A stretch of DNA of 64,000 nt from the NCBI GenBank assembly GCA_965249005.1, contig CBDFLD010000023.1:372001-436000 (forward strand). The letters are read 5' to 3'. The position numbers were made by a program, and so were the translations under genes. The notes under the pieces were generated by a model, which made no database searches, was not told the DNA's origin, and worked only from the letters and a program-made list of their open reading frames with translations. Each line of letters begins with the position of its first letter. Within the stretch, counting starts at the first letter, position 1. The DNA is from CBDFLD01 sp965249005 (GTDB lineage: Bacteria > Acidobacteriota > UBA6911). Positions 44,735-54,547 of this stretch are shown one piece after another.

Positions 44735-45004
44735 ATGCGGGATCTACAAACGCGTCGTAGTTTTCTCCACCTAGCAAGCGCAGGCTGTCTTCTTCCACCG
44801 TTAACCCTGGGATTCTCACGTTCCAAAATTCACTTCTCGGATGAGGATCCAGACGATATCGTCGGGAAAGATTACCTTGCCAAGGGCCTTGAGGCGCTCA
44901 GTGACGCGCATCGATTTCGCTGGAATCAGGGGCATCACGGTGCGGCCGTCATCGCTGCTTATTATTTCTGCCGGGAGAACGCACTAGACCTTAGTCCAGC
45001 GTGA
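44735..45004 (+). pseudogene. N-terminal fragment of a Tat-exported protein
   Basis: 89 residues: twin-arginine signal TRRSFLHLASAGCLLPPL, then a helical stretch YLAKGLEALSDAHRFRWNQGHHGAAVIAAYYFC. The frame closes at 45004, 35 bp before the IS6 element, so a deletion adjacent to the IS probably removed the rest. The family is not recognised. An upstream AAGGAGGATAC ribosome site makes the start credible. Confidence 0.5.
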
Positions 45005-45038
45005 TTTTTTGCATGAGGAGGAAGAAAAGCCCTGGAAC

Positions 45039-45832
45039 GGCGTTGTCAACTTAACGACATGAGCTGAAACTGCTCCACGAAAGTTCCATCCTTTCAGCAG
45101 GCACACGTCACCTGCCGCCAACGATCCACGGCTCGCTCTCGAAATATCCGATGGTGAGTTGCTCGCATGAGATGGCGGCCGTACCGGAACAGGTTTTGAA
45201 CTACAGCATGGATAGCGAGGAAGCGCTGCACTTGTTCGACTGACTTGAATCGTCGCATCTGGCGTTCCTGTTGGCGTGTCAGCTGATGGGACACTTCAGC
45301 ACGGTTGTTCTCGTATTGATCTGTCTTGTGGATCACTGACGGAAAGACCTCTCGATGGGCAGCCCCGTAGCTGCGAAGCTTGTCGGTTACGAGTCGTCGC
45401 GGTACCCAGCCTTGACCTTTCAACAATTTGCGGAAGAAGCGCTTAGCCGCTCGACGGTCTCGGCGGCGCTGGACCAGAATGTCGATCGTATCGCCGTCCT
45501 GATCCACAGCTCGCCACAGGTAGTGCCGCTGACCTTGGATCGTGATGAAGAGTTCATCCAGGTACCAGGTGTCGCCCAAGCGACCCTGCCTTCGTTTCAG
45601 CGTTCGAGCGTATCCCGGGCCGAATTTGCGACACCACTGCCGAATCGACTCGTAGGAGACAATGACACCGCGCTCAGCCAGCAGATCCTCGATGTCGCGG
45701 AAGCTGAGGGTGAACCGGTGATACAGCCACACGGCGTGGCTGATAATCAAGGGTGGAAAGCGGTGGCCGCGGTAGTTCGGTTGACTGTTCATCGCGGCAT
45801 TGTGCCCGAACGCTCCTCAACTTGACAATGCC
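45039..45832 (-). mobile_element. IS6-family insertion sequence
   Basis: About 0.79 kb with short inverted ends (left GGCGTTGTCAACTTAACG; right read inward GGCATTGTCAAGTTGAGG). One intact transposase. Flanks (CCTGGAAC left, TCAGGGAT right) are not an 8-bp duplication, as expected if the IS took part in a deletion or replicative rearrangement. Confidence 0.8.
45094..45792 (-). CDS. IS6-family transposase
   Basis: 232 residues: N-terminal FPPLIISHAVWLYHRFTLSFRDIEDLLAERGV, DDE residues in WYLDELFITIQG, LVTDKLRSYGAA and NNRAEVSHQLTRQQER. Full family length, no frameshift. IS6 elements move by replicative transposition and cointegrate formation, consistent with the missing duplication and the truncated neighbour. 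Confidence 0.93.
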   Translation of the reverse strand: MNSQPNYRGHRFPPLIISHAVWLYHRFTLSFRDIEDLLAERGVIVSYESIRQWCRKFGPGYARTLKRRQGRLGDTWYLDELFITIQGQRHYLWRAVDQDGDTIDILVQRRRDRRAAKRFFRKLLKGQGWVPRRLVTDKLRSYGAAHREVFPSVIHKTDQYENNRAEVSHQLTRQQERQMRRFKSVEQVQRFLAIHAVVQNLFRYGRHLMRATHHRIFRERAVDRWRQVTCAC

Positions 45833-45983
45833 TCAGGGATGGATCCGGAAAGAGCATCTTGTTTTTAACATTGGTAACGTTCACGCTCAGGCTGGTATGG
45901 GAAATCCAGGCTTATCTATTTCAGCAAGTATGGAAAAACATATCTCAATAGCAGAACAACACATGGGGGAACCGGTTTATAAA

Positions 45984-46982
45984 ATGAAGACAATTTCCAT
46001 CAAACACACAGCGCCCTTCTTTTCCTTGGTCGGTATTCTTGCCGTGGTGGGAATCTTCCCCTTATCTCGAGCCATCACAGGCACACCGGCCGACGCGACA
46101 AAACCGGTTGACGACATCGCCACACTCGTCGAACGGGGCGAAGTGAATCTCAATCCTCCGGTTACCGAGGTGCCACCACAGACAGCGTTTGGTAAAGAAT
46201 TTCGCAATCCGGAACGGGTCCGCGTCGACGGATATGACGACCACATCATGGAAGCAGGCATCTCAAAGGATGGGAACTATATGCTCTGGAATGATGGACC
46301 TCCCGAAAAGGATATGCACTGGGCAATCCGGGTTGGTGACACACATTTCAGGTACATGGGACCCGTCGACGACGTCAACAAGAGCGTCGTGGATGCGACA
46401 CCGAGTTTCGATCTTGCCGGCAATCTTTACTACACATCGCTCGTCAAGTACCCGCAAACAAAAAAGAGCATGTACGTTGGGAAGTTTGAAAACGGACGGG
46501 TAACGAATATCAAGCTTCTCGATGGAGATATCTACGTTGGAAAGCATACCTGGTTCAGCCTGGATCCGGACATCTCCCCGGATGGCAACATGCTCTACTA
46601 CGGCGAGCTGCACGGGGAAGGAAAGGGTTTCCCAACAATCTTCAATGTCCGCGCGGCAAAACGAATGGGAGACCGCTATGTGAAGGACAAGAGCATTGTT
46701 GCGAGTCTCAACAGCGACGATCTCGAGTACGCGCCGGCCATCACCGCTGACGGTAGGGAAATCTTTTTCACGAGAACCAAAATCGAAGGTCGACGACCGG
46801 TCGAAAACGGCATTTACGGGGCAAAACGTGATAGCACCGATGAGCCATTCGGTCCGCCAGAGCGCGTCGCAGCCATCGGAGGACGCTTTGTCGAGGCGCC
46901 GACGATTACGCTCGACGGGAAGAGCATGTACTACCATAAGAGGGAAGGAGGCAAGCACGTGCTCTACCGCGTGACGAGATAG
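45984..46982 (+). CDS. Exported TolB-like (PD40) protein
   Basis: 332 residues from ATG 45984 (a second candidate is ATG 45963). N-terminal hydrophobic segment FFSLVGILAVVGIFPLSRA acts as a signal or anchor. Propeller-type repeats: DPDISPDGNMLYYGELHG, YAPAITADGREIFFTRTK, EAPTITLDGKSMYYHK. Such proteins bind rather than catalyse, often alongside secreted hydrolases. It is the first of three codirectional genes ending in a sulfatase. Confidence 0.65.
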   Translation: MKTISIKHTAPFFSLVGILAVVGIFPLSRAITGTPADATKPVDDIATLVERGEVNLNPPVTEVPPQTAFGKEFRNPERVRVDGYDDHIMEAGISKDGNYMLWNDGPPEKDMHWAIRVGDTHFRYMGPVDDVNKSVVDATPSFDLAGNLYYTSLVKYPQTKKSMYVGKFENGRVTNIKLLDGDIYVGKHTWFSLDPDISPDGNMLYYGELHGEGKGFPTIFNVRAAKRMGDRYVKDKSIVASLNSDDLEYAPAITADGREIFFTRTKIEGRRPVENGIYGAKRDSTDEPFGPPERVAAIGGRFVEAPTITLDGKSMYYHKREGGKHVLYRVTR

Positions 46983-47055
46983 CGCCTGAGCGTGGTCAAG
47001 AGATTCTCACAAGACGTCAATTTCGACGAACATTTTGAACGAGAGAAAGTTTTCC

Positions 47056-48723
47056 ATGATCAATCGACTCAAGCTCGATTCGAATAGGAATGCCTGCCTG
47101 CTGCTGGGACTCGTCACCGTGATATTTCCCGGAACGGGATATGCAGAAAACATCCAGACGCGGCGTTTTGACTGTGATAACACAGCCGGATGGGTTGGCC
47201 TGAGCTCGCAACGCCAAAGACTTGGAGAGGACGCCCTCAGCGCCGATAACGGAATCCTCAGCTTCTCCTATCAGCGTTCTGATCGGCCTGTTCTGATGCA
47301 TGCCGCGGCCATCATGACCGGCTTGGAAGGTCTGTCCCTGCGTCTGCGTTCGGACCATGATGTACTGCTTCAAGTTTCGGTCGCGGATCGCGACGGTGCG
47401 ACTTTTCAGGCCAGATCTGCGCTCAAGGCCGGCGCGTGGGTAACAGTGAATCACAACGCGGAAAACTTCAGGTTGAGTGACAGCTCACCGGTGAAGAAGG
47501 GCAAACTGCAGGCAATTCGGCTGGGTCGAGGCTACACTCTTTCCGACGTGTCGACCCGAACGGTTGATGGGAAAAACACCATCGAGATAGATTTCTCCAT
47601 CCTCGAATATGCTCCCCTGCCCGTTCAAAGCGGAGATCTGGTGATCACCGAGGACTCATCGATTTCCGCTAGCCAGGTTCGTGACGGAAACATCGTCGTA
47701 AAAGAAGGCGCGAACGTACGTATCACGGCAGGAAAACTGGAGGTCCATGGGGACCTTACAATTCAGGGAGGGAGCGTCGAGATCGCCGGCGGAGCGCTTG
47801 TAATGCCGCAGCGGTTTAACCATGAACGGAATATCACCCTGTCGTCTTCTGCCCGACTCAAATTCAAGGATGCCCTGTTTGGCACTTCCTTTCCGCTGAT
47901 GCTCAGCGTAAACGATCAATGCGCTCTGGAATTGGAAAATACGACTGTGGCAGGAATAATCTCCTGCAATGTGCGGACCGGCAGCAGCGTAACACTCCGG
48001 AAGATGGACCGTCCGGGCGAGTTCATGTTGAGCCCGGGAAGCCGTTTCTCCGCGTCTGAGAGCACCGGCGTGATGCTTTGGTTGTTTCTCGGGGGACGAT
48101 TGAAGGATGAACTCGTCTTGCCCGGCAACGAGGAAATCCGGGAATGGTCACCGAAACCAGTTCTTGACCTTGAATTGAAGCAATGCCGAAGTGTGCAGTG
48201 GGGAATCGTTCCCCTGCCGGGGTCCAAGGGGGTTGTTGTTGCATCCGAACTCCGGGCCGTAGGATTTCCCTTTTTCGGAGACACCAACCAGACCTTGCGC
48301 AACATCCACAATGGGCAGGTCCCGGAAGGAGGCGATCTCGGAATCGGCGACCGCGACGTCCGGTTCAAGGTTGACAATGTAGTGGCTTGGAACTTTTACG
48401 CAGGTGCTAACGCACGCCTGATGGTAGAGAACTGCACTTTTGGTGAGGTGTTCCTCAGCGGGCAGGCACATATGACCGTCCGGGATTCCACTTGTGACGG
48501 AAAGGGCGGCTATATGCGAGCCGGGGGGAATTCCACGCTGGAGATGATGGGCTGCACCCTGACGTCTCGCCTCGTCGCAACAAACGATGCAAACGTTAGT
48601 TTGCAAGACTGTAAAGTCGAAGGTGACGTGCACGCCACCGGCAAGTCAACCATCAAGCTTGTCAAAACAGAGGTTCAGGGACAAATCGTGGGTGATCCGC
48701 CAGCGAAAGTCGTTCACGAATAA
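47056..48723 (+). CDS. Secreted right-handed beta-helix-like protein
   Basis: 555 residues from ATG 47056 behind GAGAGAAAG. Signal peptide ACLLLGLVTVIFPGTGYA. The first 180 residues form a beta-sandwich-like module (FDCDNTAGWVGLSS, VLLQVSVADRDG, WVTVNHNAENFRLS). The second half has short rung-like repeats rich in Asn, Ser, Val and Gly (LEVHGDLTIQGGSVEIAGG; ARLMVENCTFGEVFLSGQAHMTVRDSTCDG; LEMMGCTLTSRLVATNDANVSLQDCKVEG), the look of a parallel beta-helix. Possibly a carbohydrate-binding or lyase-like surface protein. No catalytic motif identified. Confidence 0.6.
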   Translation: MINRLKLDSNRNACLLLGLVTVIFPGTGYAENIQTRRFDCDNTAGWVGLSSQRQRLGEDALSADNGILSFSYQRSDRPVLMHAAAIMTGLEGLSLRLRSDHDVLLQVSVADRDGATFQARSALKAGAWVTVNHNAENFRLSDSSPVKKGKLQAIRLGRGYTLSDVSTRTVDGKNTIEIDFSILEYAPLPVQSGDLVITEDSSISASQVRDGNIVVKEGANVRITAGKLEVHGDLTIQGGSVEIAGGALVMPQRFNHERNITLSSSARLKFKDALFGTSFPLMLSVNDQCALELENTTVAGIISCNVRTGSSVTLRKMDRPGEFMLSPGSRFSASESTGVMLWLFLGGRLKDELVLPGNEEIREWSPKPVLDLELKQCRSVQWGIVPLPGSKGVVVASELRAVGFPFFGDTNQTLRNIHNGQVPEGGDLGIGDRDVRFKVDNVVAWNFYAGANARLMVENCTFGEVFLSGQAHMTVRDSTCDGKGGYMRAGGNSTLEMMGCTLTSRLVATNDANVSLQDCKVEGDVHATGKSTIKLVKTEVQGQIVGDPPAKVVHE

Positions 48724-48759
48724 CACGGAAGCATCACGCAGCCGGGGAGGGACAGAATC

Positions 48760-50481
48760 ATGAGCAAATCGACACGCAGGGATTTTCTTCGAGAGATGAC
48801 AGCTTTGGGTGTTGGAGCGGCCGGCGCGGGTGGCCTCGCATGTGAACGCGCCGACGCGAGGCGGACACCGACTGTGGATCCAAAACGGCCGAATATTGTG
48901 CTGATTCTGGCGGATGATATGGGGTACTCGGATATTGGATGTTACGGCGGGGAAGTGCGAACACCGAACCTGAACCGGATGGCCGGGGGTGGCCTGCGTT
49001 TTTCACAGTTTTACAATACCGCACGGTGCTGCCCGACCCGAGCGAGTCTGCTGACGGGACTGCATCCGCATCAGGCGGGCGTCGGACACATGACTTGGGG
49101 ACTTGGGCCGGAACATCCCGGGTATGAGGGCGATCTGAATGACCGCTGCGTGACGATTGCAGAGGTTCTCAAAAGCGTGGGATACCGGACGGCCTGTGTT
49201 GGAAAATGGCATGTCAACGCGCCGGGATCCCGCAGGAGCCTGCCCCTGCAAAGGGGTTTTCAGCGGTACTGGGGCGGCGCGGGAAGGTATTTCTTTCCAA
49301 GGATCCAGGATGGCGAAGGGCCCGTGCAGATCACGAACCCGAAATTCATCTTAACAGACGGCATCAGCAACAAGACAGTGGAGTTCATGGATGAGTTCCG
49401 GAAGAAGGGTGACGAGCCCTTCTTTATCCATGTGGCGTATTCGGCGCCGCACTGGCCGCTGCAAGCGCTGCCGGAGGACATTACCAAGTATCGAGAGACC
49501 TTCCGAAAGGGCTGGGATGGAATCCGCCGCGAACGGTACGACAGGATGGTGGCCATGAGTCTCGTGGAGCGCCGCTGGCCATTGTCGCCACGAGACGGAG
49601 GGGCAGCTGCCTGGGCGGAGGCGCAAAACAAGGAATGGGAAATCGAGCGGATGGCGGTGTATGCGGCGCAGATCGACCGCATGGACCAGGGGATTGGTCG
49701 CATCTGGCAGAAAGTGAAGGATATGGGAGAGGAAGATAACACGTTGTTTTTGTTTCTTTCGGACAATGGCGGATGCGCGGAGCCTCTTTCGCCGATGATG
49801 GCGAATTTCAGGATTTTTCCAAAGACGACGCCGGACGGCAGGCAGATTCGGTATGGAAATGATCCGGCGGTTATGCCGGGGCCTGCGGATACGTTTCAGA
49901 GCTACGGTTTGGCCTGGGCCAACGCGAGCAACACGCCCTATCGCCTGTACAAACACTGGATTCACGAGGGTGGAATTGCGACACCATTGATAGCGTACTG
50001 TCCTGGATTTGTACGGGCTAACAACGAGATAACTCATCAACCCGGCCATATCATCGACATCATGGCGACGTGTGTTGAGGTCTCAGGGGCGGTATATCCA
50101 GGCACGTATAATGGTCATGACATCACCCCGTTGGAAGGAAAGAGTCTGAGCCCTATCTTTCGGGGAGGAAGGCGACAGGGCCATAGCGAAATCTATTGGG
50201 AACATGAAGGAAACAAGGCGGTCCGTGAAAGCAACCTGAAGCTGGTTTCGCGGTACCCGAATCAGTGGGAACTGTATGACCTGGAGCGGGATCGCACGGA
50301 ACTTCACGATCTCTCCGCGCGCTATCCGGGAAAGGTGGCAGAGTTGTCGAAGCTGTTCGGCCGGTGGGGAGATCGCGTTGGCGTCGAACCGTGGGGTGAG
50401 CTGGCACCGCTGGTGGAAGAGTCGTTCCGAGATTTTATGAAGTTGGGCCCGAACCGGCAAGAGACGATCAAGCAGAACTAG
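48760..50481 (+). CDS. Tat-exported arylsulfatase
   Basis: 573 residues. Twin-arginine signal STRRDFLREMTALGVGAAGAGG. Metal and catalytic motifs are intact: LILADDMGYSDIGCYGG, the formylglycine site CCPTR (C90 to R94), GKWHVN, FFIHVAYSAPHWPLQ, FLFLSDNGG, WIHEGGIATPLI and the C-terminal EIYWEHEGNKAVRESNLKLV. It cleaves sulfate esters, probably of a polysaccharide, once its Cys is converted to formylglycine; no maturase gene is in the window. It follows the beta-helix gene by 36 bp and is probably co-transcribed. Confidence 0.92.
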   Translation: MSKSTRRDFLREMTALGVGAAGAGGLACERADARRTPTVDPKRPNIVLILADDMGYSDIGCYGGEVRTPNLNRMAGGGLRFSQFYNTARCCPTRASLLTGLHPHQAGVGHMTWGLGPEHPGYEGDLNDRCVTIAEVLKSVGYRTACVGKWHVNAPGSRRSLPLQRGFQRYWGGAGRYFFPRIQDGEGPVQITNPKFILTDGISNKTVEFMDEFRKKGDEPFFIHVAYSAPHWPLQALPEDITKYRETFRKGWDGIRRERYDRMVAMSLVERRWPLSPRDGGAAAWAEAQNKEWEIERMAVYAAQIDRMDQGIGRIWQKVKDMGEEDNTLFLFLSDNGGCAEPLSPMMANFRIFPKTTPDGRQIRYGNDPAVMPGPADTFQSYGLAWANASNTPYRLYKHWIHEGGIATPLIAYCPGFVRANNEITHQPGHIIDIMATCVEVSGAVYPGTYNGHDITPLEGKSLSPIFRGGRRQGHSEIYWEHEGNKAVRESNLKLVSRYPNQWELYDLERDRTELHDLSARYPGKVAELSKLFGRWGDRVGVEPWGELAPLVEESFRDFMKLGPNRQETIKQN

Positions 50482-50669
50482 TAGGGCAGCGACCAGGAAA
50501 CGCATGCGGGGAACGCCCTGTTCCGCTCCAATCAGTCGACACAACGCAACGAATTCTCCGCCCCCACATCGGCAGTCGAATCGAAAGCAGTTACTGAAAG
50601 ACCCCGTAAGTAACCTGCGTAGAGGCTGGGTGGAAGTTGAATCGATTGTCGTCGGGTCCGAAATTCCCG

Positions 50670-50870
50670 CTACTGGCGCTGATAGGTGAGGTTCATCGTC
50701 GCCATGGTGATGGTCCCATCATCCCAATGGGTCATGGAGTTTCCGGTGACCCTCTCCGGTGAAATCCGGCCAGTGATGCTGAAGGTCTCGGCTTCGTCCC
50801 AGACATCGGGAATCTGATTTGCGGTGAAGCTCCAGGTGCCGTCGGATTCTGCCGTGAGGGTGATGCTCAA
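50670..50870 (-). pseudogene. C-terminal fragment of an unrecognised beta-strand protein
   Basis: About 66 residues (ITLTAESDGTWSFTANQIPDVWDEAETFSITGRI ... WDDGTITMATMNLTYQR) of alternating strand character, open into the glycosyltransferase fragment but without a start of its own. It looks like the end of a secreted or lipocalin-like protein joined to the truncated neighbour. Confidence 0.3.
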
Positions 50871-51109
50871 TTGCCAAGTTTTCGGACGCTGGCCACGCCT
50901 TTGTTCGGTTGGTGCAGAACCGTGATTCTTGAGTCATGGTGTGACAGATGCTCGAGAAACTCGGGTGTCTTGTCAGATGACCCGTCGTCAACCAAGAAAA
51001 GCTCGAGATTATCGTAGGTCTGGTTCAAGACAGAGAGCACTGTCTGGCGTATAAACGGCTGAGCGTTGTAAGCCGGAATTATTACGGAAACGAGAGGTGG
51101 ACGTTTCAT
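50867..51109 (-). pseudogene. Glycosyltransferase family 2, N-terminal fragment
   Basis: 80 residues from ATG 51109: VSVIIPAYNAQPFIRQTVLSVL, LELFLVDDGSSDKT, LHQPNKGVASVR, the nucleotide-sugar-binding start of GT2 enzymes with its DDGS motif. The frame stops right after NKGVASVR, where the family continues with the acceptor half. Truncated at about 50880. Confidence 0.75.
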
Positions 51110-51424
51110 GCCAGATCATTCAGGTGCAGTCAGGTTGGGCGACATACCGGGTTAACGGTGGCCAGACAGTGACTGCTTCGTACGGGATGTTTGGACAAAT
51201 CCACCACTGGCCACGCCCTCGATGAGGGCCAGGTTGCCTGCAAGTAGTAAGAGGATAACTGTATTATACAAGCTTGGCTGCAAGGAAGCCAGAGAAAAAG
51301 GTTGTGACCGGTGTCATGGGGGGGCTTATGTGGGGCGCGTGTCTTGTACGGCTTGGACCCCCCCCATTCCTGGTAACGAGATACTCGTGCTTTTTTACCA
51401 CCAAACAGGTTGCCGGAGGTGACC
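51110..51424. other. Gene-free stretch before the cytochrome gene
   Basis: No gene is supported. A run of seven G at about 51318 faces a run of eight C near 51358 and could pair into a long hairpin upstream of the cytochrome gene. A GGAGGTGACC ribosome site ends the stretch. Confidence 0.35.
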
Positions 51425-52513
51425 ATGGATACCCTGGGGAATGCTGTCCTGGGACTCGTGTTTCTTGGCTTATCGACTGCTAGCACGTTTCTCATGTTCA
51501 AGTTGTGGGGTTACCCCTTCGATCATGAGAAACTCAAGAGCTCGGCCCCGCCGGCGCTGATGTTCATCCACCGTTTGATCGGCTACCTGTACTTGGTGAT
51601 CTACCTGTACCTCATGGCACAAATGCTGCCGCGAATGTGGAACTATCAAGTCGAGTTTCCCGCCCGAACCGTGGCGCATCTCATGCTTGGGATGAGCATT
51701 GGTGTTCTCCTGATCATCAAGATCTCGATCGTGAGGTTTTTCAAGCACATGGAATCAACGATGGTGCCGCTGCTGGGGACGGCCTTGCTGTTTTGCACGG
51801 CTCTCCTGATTGGGCTATCCGTTCCGTTTGCCTTGAGGGAGACGCTGAGCCGCCAAGTCAGCGGCCAATCCGTATTCAGCAACGAGAACCGTGCGCGAGT
51901 CCAGCGGCTGTTGACCGCTGCTGGTCTGCCGGACAGTGCCCCTCTCGATGAGCTTGCGTCGGTCCAAGCTCTGAGGGGCGGGCGCGACGTGTTGCTACGG
52001 CAATGCGTGCAGTGTCACGACTTGCGGACGATTCTCATGCGGCCTCGGACGCCGGAGAACTGGGTAAAGACGGTGACCCGGATGGCAGAACGCTCACAGC
52101 TGTGGGACCCAATCGGAGAACGGGATCAATGGATCACCTCCGCTTATCTCATCGCGATTACGCCCGATCTGCAGAAGTCCATCAAGCTCAAGCGTGAGGA
52201 GGAACAACACAGGCAACAGGTGATGATCGCCATGGAGCCGGCGTTGGAGGGGCCAGCGCCGATCAGTCCTGCTGGGGATGCCCAGGCGGTGACTCTGGAC
52301 GAACCCGAGATGGACATGGGACGGGCGAGGCAGGCTTTTGAAGCGATCTGTTCGGAATGCCACGATAGCGGTGAAGTAGCAAAGAAGCCGCCCGCAACAG
52401 CCGAGGAGATTCGGGAACTGGTTGCCCGCATGGTCGAGCATGGCTCAGGAGGTGATGAAGAGAGTCTCGAACAGATCATCTACTATCTGACAGAGACCTA
52501 CGCGAACAAGTGA
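51425..52513 (+). CDS. Membrane-anchored dihaem cytochrome c
   Basis: 362 residues from ATG 51425 (GGAGGTGACC just upstream). Residues 1-145 have four membrane helices (LGLVFLGLSTASTFLMF; LMFIHRLIGYLYLVIYLYLM; VAHLMLGMSIGVLLIIKISIV; LLGTALLFCTALLIGLSVPFAL) with conserved His (FIHRLIGY, AHLMLG) that could bind haem b. The C-terminal part carries two c-type sites, CVQCH and CSECH, each in a helix-rich module. It probably moves electrons across or along the membrane. Partner enzyme unknown; no other redox gene is adjacent. Confidence 0.75.
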   Translation: MDTLGNAVLGLVFLGLSTASTFLMFKLWGYPFDHEKLKSSAPPALMFIHRLIGYLYLVIYLYLMAQMLPRMWNYQVEFPARTVAHLMLGMSIGVLLIIKISIVRFFKHMESTMVPLLGTALLFCTALLIGLSVPFALRETLSRQVSGQSVFSNENRARVQRLLTAAGLPDSAPLDELASVQALRGGRDVLLRQCVQCHDLRTILMRPRTPENWVKTVTRMAERSQLWDPIGERDQWITSAYLIAITPDLQKSIKLKREEEQHRQQVMIAMEPALEGPAPISPAGDAQAVTLDEPEMDMGRARQAFEAICSECHDSGEVAKKPPATAEEIRELVARMVEHGSGGDEESLEQIIYYLTETYANK

Positions 52514-52630
52514 CCTGTTCCAAAACAGTTCCAACGTCGGGAGGACGGCTCAGTCATTTTGCCGAGAAGTGGTGCGGAAAGCGAATAGCGGTCGGCGGTA
52601 GGCGTACCGGGTCGCTAACGACCCGGTACC

Positions 52631-53299
52631 CTACTTCTTGACTCCCTTGGCCCGCTTCTTCTTTCCGTCTGCCTTGTTCACGCCTGCCGCTCGCTTCTTG
52701 GTGCCGTCTGCCTTGTTTGCCCCAGCTGCCCGGTACTTGTCCCCATCCGCTTGATTCACGCCGGCTGCGCGATACTTGTCGCCATCCGCCTGGTTTACCC
52801 CGGCGGCACGTTTCTTGGTGCCGTCCGCCTGATTGACCCCGGCTGCGCGCTTTTTCGTTCCGTCGGCTTTGTTTACGCCAATGACGCGTTTCTTGGTGCC
52901 ATCCGGCTGGTTGATACCGATGGTCCGGTACTTGTCTCCGTCGGCCTGATTGACCCCGGCGGCACGTTTCTTAGTGCCGTCGGCCTTGTTCACCCCGGCG
53001 GCACGTTTCTTAGTGCCGTCCGCCTTGTTCACCCCGGCTGCGCGGTATTTATCCCCATCCGCCTGATTCACACCGACAGCTTTCTTGACGTTGCCTTCCG
53101 CGTCCTTGGCGCCCGCGGTCACCTTGACGTTGCCTTCCTCATCCTTTTCTATCTTCACAGCTTTTTGGGTGCCGTCGGAAGTCACGACCGTTTTACTCTT
53201 TGATTGAGTTTCGCCGGATTCACTCTGTGTTGCACCGGCCATGGGTTGGGCCGCCAAAACCAATGTCGCAACCATCAGGGAAAGCGTCGCTGTTTTCAT
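52631..53299 (-). CDS. Secreted 13-residue-repeat protein
   Basis: 222 residues with signal peptide (MVATLVLAAQPMAGA) and AAAGGA-type ribosome site. After a charged spacer, about eleven tandem copies of a 13-residue unit follow, AGVNKADGTKKRA alternating with AGVNQADGDKYRA, with one divergent copy IGINQPDGTKKRV. The DNA repeat is 39 bp. The units are rich in Lys, Asp and Gly, so the mature protein is strongly basic and perhaps calcium- or polyanion-binding (DGxK turns). No family recognised. Flanked by the cytochrome gene (convergent) and an ABC permease. Confidence 0.65.
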   Translation of the reverse strand: MKTATLSLMVATLVLAAQPMAGATQSESGETQSKSKTVVTSDGTQKAVKIEKDEEGNVKVTAGAKDAEGNVKKAVGVNQADGDKYRAAGVNKADGTKKRAAGVNKADGTKKRAAGVNQADGDKYRTIGINQPDGTKKRVIGVNKADGTKKRAAGVNQADGTKKRAAGVNQADGDKYRAAGVNQADGDKYRAAGANKADGTKKRAAGVNKADGKKKRAKGVKK

Positions 53300-53464
53300 T
53301 TCACTATCCTTTCCGTTTAGTGAGACCGCGTCAAACCTCTTTCAAAGTACCTGGCTGATACATTCAGCATCCGGTGAAACACAGGACCGGTCGAAAGGTT
53401 GCGGCTGATTCCAAAAAAAATAGCATGATCCAATCAACAATGGCGGCGCATCGTGTAGGGGCAC

Positions 53465-54547
53465 TCAGTTCCATCGGAACCACTTCAGTGCACACAAGAA
53501 GGAGACGGCGGCCCAGACGACCAGGAGCGCCAATTCCCACGAGAGGGATGCCAGCGGGGCGCCCTCCAAAACAACGGCCCGCAAACAATAGTTAAGTTGT
53601 GTCAGTGGAAGAGCTTGCACGAGCGGTTGCGCGATGTCGGGGAATCGATCCGGCGAGAAGAAAATGCCCGAAAGAACCCACATAGGTAGTTGAACCAAGT
53701 TCATCAGTCCGGAAACCGTCTCCAGCCGTTGGGCTCGGCTGGCAATCAACAATCCGAGTCCGGCAAAGCAAAACGATCCCAGCAGCGAGACCAAAAAGAT
53801 GGCGGCCCAGGTTCCTCGGACCGGTACCCCGAAGAGAATACTCCCGCCCCCGAGGATGACCAGGACCTCCGGTACCATGAAAATCAAACGGCTCACGATC
53901 ATCGAGAACAGGAAATCGGTCTTCTTCATTGGAGAGGACACGAACATCTTGAGCAGTTTTTTCACGCGCATGTCCACCAAATTGAATCCCATCCCCCAGA
54001 GTCCCGCGGCCATGAGGTTCATGCCGAGCAGGCCGGGTAAGAGGAAATCTATGTAACGCGCACCCGGTTCGGTCATTGACTCGTCCCGGATGACGACGAC
54101 ATCCTGCCTGCCGGCGGCTTTCTGCAAGGCGTCCTCGACCATTCGGCGGGCGAGAGCACTCTCCGGTCTGGTGGGGTCGGACACAACGACGAAGGCATTT
54201 TCATGGGCCCCAGCCTCAGGAACGACGACAATGGATGATTTCCCTAAACGTAGCCGATTGCGACAATCCCCAGCGGAGTGGATTTCAACGACGAACTCGT
54301 TGTAATTGCGTAGGTCTCGAACGACCGTGGCTGCGGATGAATGCTCCTGAACGTCGACAAAGATCTGATCCATGGGACGATTTCGAAAGGCGATTCCCAG
54401 TCCGATGGCTAGCAAGAGAGGAAACCCATAGACCCAGAATATGACCGTCGGTTCCCGCACGAACTCACGAATTCGCACCAACAGCAATTCTTTGATCGGA
54501 TGATACCGCTCCACCCGGGTTTTATGGATGAGCTCTTCCGTCGTCAT
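53465..54547 (-). CDS. ABC-2 type transporter permease
   Basis: 360 residues from ATG 54547 (MTTEELIHKTRVERYHPIKELLLVRIREFVREP). A first membrane helix (FWVYGFPLLLAIGLGIAF), a periplasmic domain of about 130 residues, then five helices (IDFLLPGLLGMNLMAAGLWGMGF and others) with the LPxW-like ABC-2 signature LVQLPMWVLSGIFFSPD. With the ATPase at 56807 it should form a drug, lipid or polysaccharide exporter. The two genes are on the same strand but separated by typA on the other strand. Confidence 0.85.
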   Translation of the reverse strand: MTTEELIHKTRVERYHPIKELLLVRIREFVREPTVIFWVYGFPLLLAIGLGIAFRNRPMDQIFVDVQEHSSAATVVRDLRNYNEFVVEIHSAGDCRNRLRLGKSSIVVVPEAGAHENAFVVVSDPTRPESALARRMVEDALQKAAGRQDVVVIRDESMTEPGARYIDFLLPGLLGMNLMAAGLWGMGFNLVDMRVKKLLKMFVSSPMKKTDFLFSMIVSRLIFMVPEVLVILGGGSILFGVPVRGTWAAIFLVSLLGSFCFAGLGLLIASRAQRLETVSGLMNLVQLPMWVLSGIFFSPDRFPDIAQPLVQALPLTQLNYCLRAVVLEGAPLASLSWELALLVVWAAVSFLCALKWFRWN

